Below, in pieces: positions 1 through 5,160 of a stretch of 7,672 nt of DNA. Source of the DNA: Desulfobacterales bacterium. GTDB taxonomy: Bacteria > Desulfobacterota > Desulfobacteria > Desulfobacterales > C00003060. Under the pieces are notes generated by a model, which saw nothing but the letters and a program-made list of their open reading frames with translations, was not told where the DNA came from and searched no databases. Position 1 is the first letter of the stretch. The number at the start of each line of letters is the position of its first letter. Both the position numbers and the translations under genes were made by a program. The DNA lies in the NCBI GenBank assembly GCA_030629475.1, contig DAOVOU010000090.1:1-7672 (forward strand), read 5' to 3'.

Positions 1-903
1 GCAGCCCTTCTGCAAAGGAAGGGATTCAAAGTTGTCATATGTGTGCCTCTCATCTTAAGGGACAAAGTGGTAGGCGTCATGAATCTGGGTTCAAAACGGA
101 TGATTTCACTAACTGAAGCAAAGATTGATCTATTGGTCGCCATAGGAAGCCAGATCGCCATTGCAATCAACGTAGCCAGACTTTATGAGGATATCCGGAA
201 AAAAGCAGAAGAGATCAGGAAGACAAAAGAGGAGTTGGAATTGTTTGCCTACACGATCTCACACGATCTCAAGAATCCGGCTATCGGCGTCTCGGGGTTT
301 GCCAGATTACTTGCTGAAAAATATGAACATAGCCTGAACGAAAAAGGGAAAAGATACTGCAATCAAATCAGGAAGGCAGCCGAACAGATCGAGATATTCA
401 CTCAAGACATCAATGAGTACATCACGACCAAAAGAGTCCCTTTCAACATCAAAAAGACCAATATCAAAAAGATCATAGGGCACATCAGGAATGAAGTGTT
501 ACATGTTTTGAAGGAGCGGAATATAAAATGGTCGGAACCCGACACCATTCCCGAGGTCATGGCAGACCAGTTGGCCATAACCCGAGTTTTTAGAAACTTG
601 ATCGATAACGCGCTGAAACACGCCGGAGAAAATCTTACCAAGATTGCCATAGGCTATGACGAGGACAAGGACTTCCATATATTTTCGTTTAGCAACGACG
701 GCGTGGCTATGAAAAAGAAGAATTGCGAGGTGATCTTTCAAATGTTCCAAAGACTTCCAGCATCGGAGCAAACAGATGGCTCGGGCCTGGGTTTAACCAT
801 TGTGAAAGAAATCGTGGAAGCCCACAAGGGCAAAGCCTGGTGTGAATCCGGGCCCCAAAATGGTACAATCTTTTACGTAGCTATTTCAAAGGACCTCGGA
901 TAA
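1..903 (+). CDS. GAF-domain sensor histidine kinase, C-terminal part (5' end outside window)
   Basis: The frame is open from base 1, so the gene starts upstream; the GTG at 43 lies inside the GAF domain and is not the true start. The first ~65 codons read like the end of a GAF sensory domain (VPLILRDKVVGVMNLGS, then IGSQIAIAINVARLYE). A short helical linker follows, then a HisKA dimerisation/phosphoacceptor domain with the H-box AYTISHDLKNP; the phosphorylated His is codon 262-264. The HATPase_c domain has an N-box (NLIDNALKHA, Asn codon 607-609), an F-box-like IFQMFQRL and the ATP-lid glycines GSGLGL (778-795). The G1 box reads SNDGVA rather than the usual DNGxG. Proteins of this class autophosphorylate and pass the phosphate to a response regulator. 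No transmembrane segment is seen in this part, and neither the partner nor the signal is visible. The gene is convergent with serC. The family call is secure; the specific role is unknown. Confidence 0.93.
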   Translation, partial: AALLQRKGFKVVICVPLILRDKVVGVMNLGSKRMISLTEAKIDLLVAIGSQIAIAINVARLYEDIRKKAEEIRKTKEELELFAYTISHDLKNPAIGVSGFARLLAEKYEHSLNEKGKRYCNQIRKAAEQIEIFTQDINEYITTKRVPFNIKKTNIKKIIGHIRNEVLHVLKERNIKWSEPDTIPEVMADQLAITRVFRNLIDNALKHAGENLTKIAIGYDEDKDFHIFSFSNDGVAMKKKNCEVIFQMFQRLPASEQTDGSGLGLTIVKEIVEAHKGKAWCESGPQNGTIFYVAISKDLG

Positions 904-949
904 TCTTCTTCATCCCTACCCACATCTCCCCTCCTCTGGCGGACCGATC

Positions 950-2035
950 TCAGCCATTTTTTCGGGCAAATTCGTCCATGAAATCTACCAGGGCTTTTAC
1001 TGCCTCCAGGGTTGAGGCATTGTAGATCGAGGCCCGACACCCTCCGACCGAACGGTGACCCTTGAGCCCGCCCAGGCCATGCTCAAGGGCCTGCTGCACG
1101 AATTCTTTTTCAAGATCCTCGCCAGGAAGGCGAAAGGTCACATTCATCACAGACCGGCTCTCCTTTTCCGCGGTTCCTCGGTAGAACTCGGACTCATCAA
1201 TTGCGCGATAAAGGAGACCGGCCTTCTCTCGGTTGACTTCTTCCATTTTCTCAAGCCCCCCAATGGTCTCCTCCAGCCATTTTAGCACCAGTTGAATGGT
1301 GTAAACCGCAAAACAGGGTGGTGTGTTGAACATCGAGTTGTGATCGACAAACGTGGTATACTTGAGCATGGTAGGAAGCTCCTTGGGCACACGCTCCAGC
1401 ATGTCCTCGCGAATGATCACCAGGGTGGCTCCTGCCGGCCCGAGGTTCTTTTGAGCCCCGGCATAGATCAAGCCAAAAGGAGAAACGTCAATAGACCGGC
1501 TCATTATGTCTGAAGACATGTCACAGATAAGAGGGACCCCGTCTGTATCAGGAAAAGATACCCACTGAGTACCCTTGATCGTATTGTTCGAAGTGATGTG
1601 AGCATAGGCAGCGTCAGAGCTGAAGGAAATCCCCTTGGGAATATAGGAAAAGTTCTTATCTTCAGATGAGGCGACCACCTTGACCGCCTTTCCCTGGATC
1701 CTGGCCTCCTTGATCGCCTTGGTGGCCCAGGTGCCCGTGTTTACATAATCGGCCGAGTGGCCCTCGGGCAGCAAGTTCATGGGAATCATGCAAAACTGCA
1801 AGCTTGCACCACCTTGAAGGTAGAGCACGTGGAAGCTCTTATCGAGTTTAAGGAGTCGCCTGATACGCACTGCGGCATCCTCAATGACCTCTTCAAACCA
1901 TTTTGATCGATGGCTTACCTCGGTGATAGACATGCCTGACCCTTTGAAATCTATAAGTTCTGCCTGAATCTCCTCCAGAACCGGCAACGGCAGAACTGCT
2001 GGCCCTGCATTGAAGTTATGGATTCTCCCTTTCAT
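950..2035 (-). CDS. serC: Phosphoserine aminotransferase (SerC)
   Basis: This 361-residue protein has the usual SerC length. It is a cytosolic PLP enzyme converting 3-phosphohydroxypyruvate plus glutamate to O-phosphoserine, the second step of serine synthesis; the family can also act in pyridoxal phosphate synthesis. Visible marks are the N-terminal FNAGPA, the LQGGAS phosphate/PLP region (about residues 73-78), the CDMSSDIMSR strand with the PLP-ring Asp (172), the Schiff-base Lys196 in YAGAQKNLGPAG, and the C-terminal substrate Arg334 in GGCRASIYNA. The ATG start is supported by AGGAGG (2041-2046 on the minus strand) 5 nt upstream and by the family N-terminus. The gene diverges from serA, which encodes the preceding enzyme. 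A candidate promoter lies about 220 bp upstream, and its leader carries a long imperfect hairpin. The gene converges on the kinase with a 46-bp pyrimidine-rich gap and no obvious terminator. Confidence 0.97.
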   Translation of the reverse strand: MKGRIHNFNAGPAVLPLPVLEEIQAELIDFKGSGMSITEVSHRSKWFEEVIEDAAVRIRRLLKLDKSFHVLYLQGGASLQFCMIPMNLLPEGHSADYVNTGTWATKAIKEARIQGKAVKVVASSEDKNFSYIPKGISFSSDAAYAHITSNNTIKGTQWVSFPDTDGVPLICDMSSDIMSRSIDVSPFGLIYAGAQKNLGPAGATLVIIREDMLERVPKELPTMLKYTTFVDHNSMFNTPPCFAVYTIQLVLKWLEETIGGLEKMEEVNREKAGLLYRAIDESEFYRGTAEKESRSVMNVTFRLPGEDLEKEFVQQALEHGLGGLKGHRSVGGCRASIYNASTLEAVKALVDFMDEFARKNG

Positions 2036-2055
2036 TTGAACCTCCTATGGAATGG

Positions 2056-2197
2056 CGGAGTATTGGAGCAATGGAGTATTGGAGTAATGGAATAAAGCGC
2101 AGTAAAAATGTTGGAAACTCAACCAGTTAGTCCTCAATACCAATCGCGCCAAAGGCGGATTTTCAACACTCCAGTACTCCATCACTCCAATACTCCG
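2056..2197. repeat. 29-bp imperfect inverted repeat in the serC leader
   Basis: Arms at 2056-2084 and 2169-2197 match as reverse complements at 26 of 29 positions and enclose 84 bp. The left arm is itself a tandem repeat with a 16-bp period; GGAGTATTGGAG occurs at 2057-2068 and 2073-2084. Transcribed from the minus strand, it would form a long stem ending about 9 nt upstream of the serC ribosome binding site. GGAGTATTGG-type tandem repeats of this kind occur, to my recollection, scattered between genes in Desulfobacterota. It is a dispersed repeat rather than a gene; a minus-strand reading frame through it carries no protein-like sequence. Confidence 0.8.
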
Positions 2198-2252
2198 TGA
2201 CCAGTTACCCATCAAGTGTGAAGAGCCTACCTCCTGACTTTTTTTCGGCGAC

Positions 2253-2280
2253 GCTATAGGCAAAGGCCCGTGGGTGTCAA
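2253..2280 (-). promoter_or_regulatory. Candidate sigma70 promoter for serC
   Basis: On the minus strand a perfect -35 TTGACA (2275-2280) is followed after 16 bp by TATAGC (2253-2258; four of six match TATAAT). Transcription would begin near 2246, giving a serC leader of about 210 nt that includes the 29-bp inverted repeat. The -35 box lies 31 bp from the -35 box of the opposite candidate promoter toward serA. This is a sequence match only. Confidence 0.5.
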
Positions 2281-2311
2281 GGGGAAAACCGGGGATTTGG
2301 GCAAGAGCCTC

Positions 2312-2341
2312 TTGACAAGGCATGTGTTTTGAAAGTAAAAA
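2312..2341 (+). promoter_or_regulatory. Candidate sigma70 promoter for serA
   Basis: A perfect TTGACA (2312-2317) is followed after 18 bp by TAAAAA (2336-2341; four of six match TATAAT). Transcription would start near 2348 and give a serA leader of about 270 nt containing the GTCATTGCGAG palindrome and two small inverted repeats. It stands back to back with the candidate serC promoter. The -10 box is weak, and a start nearer serA is not excluded. Confidence 0.4.
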
Positions 2342-2406
2342 TGGCCGATCAAAGCACCATGATTAACCGTTCGCGGTATCCGTTCAAAGGGCTCAATATG
2401 CCCTCT

Positions 2407-2535
2407 GTCATTGCGAGGAGCGAAGCAATCTCATGGTTTATATCTCAGAGATTGCGGAGCCTGTTCCGAGCGAAGCGAGGAATCTCCGGGTTTGCTTCGG
2501 CTTCGCCTCGCAACCGCTACGCTCCTCGCAATGAC
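2407..2535. repeat. GTCATTGCGAG-type palindromic repeat element (MITE-like)
   Basis: The element is bounded by a perfect 16-bp inverted repeat: GTCATTGCGAGGAGCG at 2407-2422 and its reverse complement at 2520-2535. Inside are further copies of the same vocabulary (CGAAGCAATCTC, GAGATTGCGGAGCC, CGAGCGAAGCGAGGAATCTC), so the whole 129 bp can fold into a compound hairpin. GTCATTGCGAGGAGCGAAGC elements are widespread dispersed repeats in several bacterial phyla. They are commonly mistranslated in silico as VIARSEAIS...APRNDE peptides, and one such frame crosses this copy. It encodes no transposase, so any movement would need an enzyme supplied elsewhere. It lies in the serA leader. Confidence 0.88.
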
Positions 2536-2554
2536 GAAAAGAAATGTACATGAC

Positions 2555-2575
2555 CGGTTACAAAAATCGTAACCG
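2555..2575. promoter_or_regulatory. Operator-like inverted repeat upstream of serA
   Basis: CGGTTAC (2555-2561) and GTAACCG (2569-2575) form a perfect 7-bp inverted repeat around a 7-bp A-rich spacer. The 14-bp centre-to-centre geometry would suit a dimeric DNA-binding regulator. It lies 41 bp before the serA start and outside the dispersed repeat. It could equally be a small RNA hairpin. No regulator can be named. Confidence 0.4.
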
Positions 2576-2581
2576 AATCGC

Positions 2582-2608
2582 GGGGTGTACGAAAAACCCC
2601 AAAAGGAG
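2582..2608 (+). promoter_or_regulatory. serA ribosome binding site with adjacent small hairpin
   Basis: AGGAG at 2604-2608 sits 8 nt before the TTG codon at 2617 and decides that start, since no ATG or GTG is suitably placed. Just upstream, GGGGT (2582-2586) can pair with ACCCC (2596-2600), leaving the ribosome binding site free 3 nt beyond the stem. The hairpin has only five pairs and may be incidental. Confidence 0.55.
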
Positions 2609-2616
2609 AAGCAAAA

Positions 2617-4197
2617 TTGAAGGTTCTGGTAAGTGACAAGCTGGCAGACATCGGCATTAAGATGTTCGACGAAGCCGAGGGTATTGATGTTGACGTAAAA
2701 GTCGGACTCAAGCCAGAGGAGTTAAAAGCCATTATAAAAGACTACGAGGCATTAGTCATAAGGAGTGCGACGAAGGTGACCGAAGACCTCCTCAAAGCGG
2801 CCATCCGGCTGAAAGTGATAGGGCGGGCCGGTATCGGGCTTGACAATGTGGACATCCCGGCGGCCACCAAACGAGGCATCGTAGTCATGAACACACCGGG
2901 TGGAAATGTGGTGACCACGGCTGAGCATACTATTGCCATGATACTCGCGCTTTCGCGGAATATCCCCCAGGGTACTGCATCCTTGAAAGCTGGCCTGTGG
3001 GAAAAGAAAAAGCTGCAGGGCAGAGAGGTCTTTGACAAAACCCTGGGGGTCATTGGCTATGGCCGGATCGGCAGTATTGTGGCTGATCGGGCCCGTGGAC
3101 TCAAGATGCGGGTCACTGTACACGACCCCCGTGTCAACAAGGAACCCATGGAGCAAGCGGGTTTGGAACTGGTCTCTTTGGAAGAACTTTACAGGCGCTC
3201 GGACTATATCACGATTCATGTACCCAAGTTGAAGGAAACGATTAACCTCATAAACAAGGAAGCCTTCGACCAGATGAAGCCCGGCGTGATGATCATCAAC
3301 TGCGCCCGAGGCGGCATCGTGAACGAAAAAGACCTGGCCGATGCCCTTAAGTCCGGGAAAGTGGGAGGTGCCGCCCTGGATGTTTTTGAAACTGAGCCCC
3401 CGGGTTCCTCCCCTCTCTTCGAATTCGATAATGTGATTTGCACCCCTCACTTAGGGGCCTCTACGGCTGAGGCCCAGACGAATGTGACAGTGGCTGTGGC
3501 CGGACAGATCATCAGTTACCTTCAGTCCGGCACGATCATCAATGCTGTCAATGTCCCATCAGTAAGCGGAGAATTGTTAGGCAAACTCCGGCCTTATTTG
3601 ATCCTGGCCGAACGTATGGGCTGTCTCCAGGCGCAACTGACTAAAGGGGCTATAAAGGGAGTCGCCATAAAATATCTGGGGGATTTTTTGGGCCTTGACA
3701 TGGCCCCTGTCACCACGGCGGCCTTAAAAGGGTTGCTCACGCCCTTCCTCCAGGATGAGGTCAATTTCGTCAATGCCCCCGTGATCGCCAAGGAACGGGG
3801 AATCAAGGTCATCGAGTCGCGCAGTGTGGAGGCCGAAGATTTTACGAATCTCATTACGATTCAGGCAACGGGCTCCGAAGGGTCCAACACGGTTTCCGGG
3901 ACCATATTTGGCAAGCACGAACCAAGGATTGTCCGGGTCAACGCCTTCAGGCTGGAAGTTGTTCCCGAAGGGCACCTGCTTTTCATCCATAACATGGACA
4001 AGCCCGGCGCCATCGGCAGCATTGGAACCGTGCTCGGCCGACACAATATCAATATTGGTCGAATGCATGTAGGTCAGGAAAAGGATGGTGACCGAAATGT
4101 AATTCTGCTTGTTACAGATACCCCCGCACCACCCGAGACGCTGAAGGAGTTACGAGCACTTCCATTAGTCAAATCAGTAACTCCCCTGGAGCTATAA
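2617..4197 (+). CDS. serA: D-3-phosphoglycerate dehydrogenase (SerA), long form with ACT domain
   Basis: SerA oxidises 3-phosphoglycerate to 3-phosphohydroxypyruvate with NAD, the first step of serine synthesis. At 526 residues it matches the long SerA type: substrate-binding and Rossmann domains, an inserted allosteric substrate-binding-like domain (about 318-450) and a C-terminal ACT domain (about 454-526). Visible motifs are RAGIGLDNVD (70-79), the nucleotide-binding GYGRIG (147-152) with acidic Asp170 after the second strand, and the catalytic set Arg231 (NCARGG), Glu260 (FETEPP) and His278 (TPHLGAS). The ACT part reads HNMDKPGAIGSIGTVL and usually mediates serine feedback inhibition; that is a family property, not proven here. 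The TTG start is supported by AGGAG 8 nt upstream and by the typical N-terminus MKVLVSDKL. The gene diverges from serC, and a hairpin overlaps its stop codon. Confidence 0.97.
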   Translation: MKVLVSDKLADIGIKMFDEAEGIDVDVKVGLKPEELKAIIKDYEALVIRSATKVTEDLLKAAIRLKVIGRAGIGLDNVDIPAATKRGIVVMNTPGGNVVTTAEHTIAMILALSRNIPQGTASLKAGLWEKKKLQGREVFDKTLGVIGYGRIGSIVADRARGLKMRVTVHDPRVNKEPMEQAGLELVSLEELYRRSDYITIHVPKLKETINLINKEAFDQMKPGVMIINCARGGIVNEKDLADALKSGKVGGAALDVFETEPPGSSPLFEFDNVICTPHLGASTAEAQTNVTVAVAGQIISYLQSGTIINAVNVPSVSGELLGKLRPYLILAERMGCLQAQLTKGAIKGVAIKYLGDFLGLDMAPVTTAALKGLLTPFLQDEVNFVNAPVIAKERGIKVIESRSVEAEDFTNLITIQATGSEGSNTVSGTIFGKHEPRIVRVNAFRLEVVPEGHLLFIHNMDKPGAIGSIGTVLGRHNINIGRMHVGQEKDGDRNVILLVTDTPAPPETLKELRALPLVKSVTPLEL

Positions 4198-4218
4198 AAT
4201 CGCTTCGCGATTTTATAG
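4192..4218 (+). terminator. Hairpin at the serA stop, possible intrinsic terminator
   Basis: Arms at 4192-4203 and 4207-4218 are perfect 12-bp reverse complements with a TTC loop. The GC core (ATCGC/GCGAT) is followed by TTTTATAG, so a short U-rich tail is available only if the outer A-T pairs open. The left arm contains the last serA codon and the TAA stop. The next candidate promoter begins 10 bp downstream, which fits a transcription-unit boundary. The weak T-tract limits confidence. Confidence 0.5.
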
Positions 4219-4227
4219 GACAGCACC

Positions 4228-4256
4228 TTGACAATGTTGTGGGCAGAACATAAAAT
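4228..4256 (+). promoter_or_regulatory. Near-consensus sigma70 promoter
   Basis: TTGACA (4228-4233, perfect) is followed after exactly 17 bp by TAAAAT (4251-4256, five of six), the best promoter match I see in the window. A start near 4263 would give a leader of about 405 nt before the DUF1844 gene, spanning the hairpins and the A/B/C array. It could drive DUF1844, the protease and ispE, or a short non-coding RNA. No start site data are available. Confidence 0.6.
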
Positions 4257-4276
4257 ATAGACACACTTGAACTTAA

Positions 4277-4289
4277 CGCCCTACGGGCG
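4277..4289. repeat. Small GC hairpin CGCCC-TAC-GGGCG
   Basis: This perfect 5-bp stem with a 3-nt loop lies about 15 nt after the predicted transcription start. It is followed by AATTTAAAAAAT rather than a run of T, so it is not a typical intrinsic terminator on the plus strand. It probably belongs to the dispersed intergenic repeat that continues with GACACGGATTTCACTG. Confidence 0.5.
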
Positions 4290-4336
4290 AATTTAAAAAA
4301 TCTCTGACACGGATTTCACTGATTACACTGCCCTTT

Positions 4337-4366
4337 ATTTCACAAATGCGGCAGCATTTATGAAAT
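4337..4366. repeat. 13-bp hairpin in the DUF1844 leader
   Basis: Arms at 4337-4349 and 4354-4366 pair at 12 of 13 positions around the loop GGCA. There is no T-tract after it. It lies between the strong candidate promoter and the A/B/C array and would be part of the leader RNA. Confidence 0.6.
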
Positions 4367-4412
4367 GGAAGCATTGTTCAAACAATATAAACCTAATCCG
4401 TGGCCATCCGTG

Positions 4413-4601
4413 CCCGCCCTGGCGCGACAGCCCGCCCTGGCGCGACAGAAGCCGGAGAATGCCCCGCAGAGAAAAACCCGGTCTGGGCCAGGGAAGCTGG
4501 ACAATGCCACGGAGAGAAAAACCCGGCCCGCCCTGGCGCGACAGAACATGGAGAATGCCACAGAGTGAAAAACCCGGTCTGGGCCAGGGTCTGGGCCAGG
4601 G
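4413..4601 (+). repeat. Mosaic short-repeat array A-A-C-B-C-A-C-B-B
   Basis: Three units tile these 189 bp without gaps. A is the 18-mer CCCGCCCTGGCGCGACAG (4413-4430, 4431-4448, 4527-4544, all identical). B is the 12-mer TCTGGGCCAGGG (4482-4493, 4578-4589, 4590-4601, all identical). C is a 33-mer (4449-4481, 4494-4526, 4545-4577); its copies differ at a few positions but all contain AATGCC and end GAAAAACCCGG. A carries the core CCCTGGC and B its reverse complement GCCAGGG, so core orientation alternates along the array and any neighbouring A and B could pair across a C unit. All lengths are multiples of three, which leaves several frames open. No ribosome binding site precedes them and I do not regard the array as coding. 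I do not recognise the family. Confidence 0.85.
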
Positions 4602-4621
4602 TAATCCGTGTCTAAAAAGGA

Positions 4622-4636
4622 AATTTCTGAGAAATT
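4622..4636. repeat. Small hairpin AATTTC-TGA-GAAATT
   Basis: This perfect 6-bp AT-rich inverted repeat with a 3-nt loop ends 21 nt before the DUF1844 ribosome binding site. It is probably the tail of the dispersed intergenic repeat, which continues with TCTAAAAAGG. No function is evident. Confidence 0.45.
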
Positions 4637-4668
4637 CAATGTGCAAAGCTCACGTATAGGAGGAAATC

Positions 4669-5079
4669 ATGGCAGAGGAGGAAAAGGGATTCATTATAAA
4701 AGATAAACGGACATTTTCTCCGGAAACAGGAGAACCTAGGGCTGCTGAACCCCAGGAAGCCGAAGAGGAAAAGGCGGCAGAAAAAGAAGCACCAACGGGT
4801 GAGGCCCGACCAGCAGCAGAAGAGGAGGCCCAGCTTCCCGAGGTCAATTTTTCAACCTTTATCTTTTCTCTCAGTTCCTCAGCCTTTCTTCATTTTGGTG
4901 AGATACCAGACCCTTCAAGTGGCAGTAAGAAAAAGAATCTGCCTATGGCAAAACACACCATTGATATCCTGGGCATGCTGGAAAAAAAGACAAGGGGAAA
5001 CCTGACCCCTGATGAGGAACAGCTTTTCGAGAACATCCTGTACGATTTGAGGATGCGGTATGTAAAAGAGACGGAATAA
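4669..5079 (+). CDS. DUF1844 domain protein
   Basis: This 136-residue protein has two parts. Residues 1-55 are rich in Glu, Ala and Lys and look disordered. Residues 56-132 match the DUF1844 pattern: LPEVNFSTFIFSLSSSAFLHFGE, a DP turn, then NLPMAKHTIDILGMLEKKT, GNLTPDEEQLFE and LYDLRMRYV. The moderately hydrophobic stretch 61-77 reads as a buried helix rather than a clear membrane span, and no signal peptide is seen, so a cytosolic location is likely. The function of the family is not established. The ATG is supported by AGGAGG (4658-4663) 5 nt upstream. The gene lies between serA and the HtrA-type protease on the same strand and is flanked on both sides by copies, in opposite orientation, of the A/B repeat module. 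Confidence 0.9.
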   Translation: MAEEEKGFIIKDKRTFSPETGEPRAAEPQEAEEEKAAEKEAPTGEARPAAEEEAQLPEVNFSTFIFSLSSSAFLHFGEIPDPSSGSKKKNLPMAKHTIDILGMLEKKTRGNLTPDEEQLFENILYDLRMRYVKETE

Positions 5080-5087
5080 GACAGAAT

Positions 5088-5111
5088 ATTCAGGAATTCA
5101 GGAATTCAGGA
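5088..5111. repeat. 8-bp tandem repeat, three copies
   Basis: ATTCAGGA is repeated three times without change starting 8 bp after the DUF1844 stop. Short perfect tandem repeats like this can vary in copy number through slippage. It is outside any gene. Confidence 0.8.
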
Positions 5112-5160
5112 ATTGTGAACTACAAGAGATTTGAGGAGTTGCCATAATCTGAAGTAAAAA

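Larger units (their letters stand above)
4306..4612. repeat. Dispersed intergenic repeat with outer inverted ends around the array
   Basis: GACACGGATT (4306-4315) and AATCCGTGTC (4603-4612) are a perfect 10-bp inverted repeat enclosing the array. ATCCGTG also occurs at 4396-4402 and 4406-4412 and again at 4604-4610. Phrases such as CACGGATTTCACTGATTAC and ATCCGTGGCCATCCGTG belong, as far as I recall, to a dispersed repeat common between genes in Desulfobacterota. The array appears to interrupt one copy, because ATCCGTG stands directly before it and 2 nt after it. Confidence 0.6.

Noticed and set aside
904..949. Bidirectional terminator between the kinase and serC
   Set aside because: The 46-bp gap is pyrimidine-rich and I find no stem-loop in it.
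2045..2323. Minus-strand frame in the serC leader, including a 55-codon portion after an AGGAGG at 2230-2235
   Set aside because: It runs through the GGAGTATTGG repeats, its internal ATG is about 15 nt from the AGGAGG, and it has no serine run or other leader-peptide feature.
2329..2553. Plus-strand 74-codon frame before serA
   Set aside because: The translation (VIARSEAIS...APRNDE) is the typical artefact of the GTCATTGCGAG repeat.
2752..3450. 232-codon antisense frame within serA
   Set aside because: It is a shadow of the highly conserved serA reading frame and shows no protein-family features.
4413..4448. Sigma54 (-24/-12) promoter in the TGGCGCG stretches of the A units
   Set aside because: The GG at -24 has no matching TTGC element at the required spacing; the corresponding bases are CCCG.
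4413..4601. CRISPR array
   Set aside because: The 33-bp intervals are near-copies of each other rather than unique spacers, the two repeat types alternate in orientation, the units are only 12 and 18 bp, and no cas genes are present.
4360..4659. Plus-strand 99-codon frame through the A/B/C array, with other overlapping frames
   Set aside because: It has no ribosome binding site, and several frames on both strands are open simply because the repeat units are GC-rich and multiples of three. The C units differ without a coding pattern.
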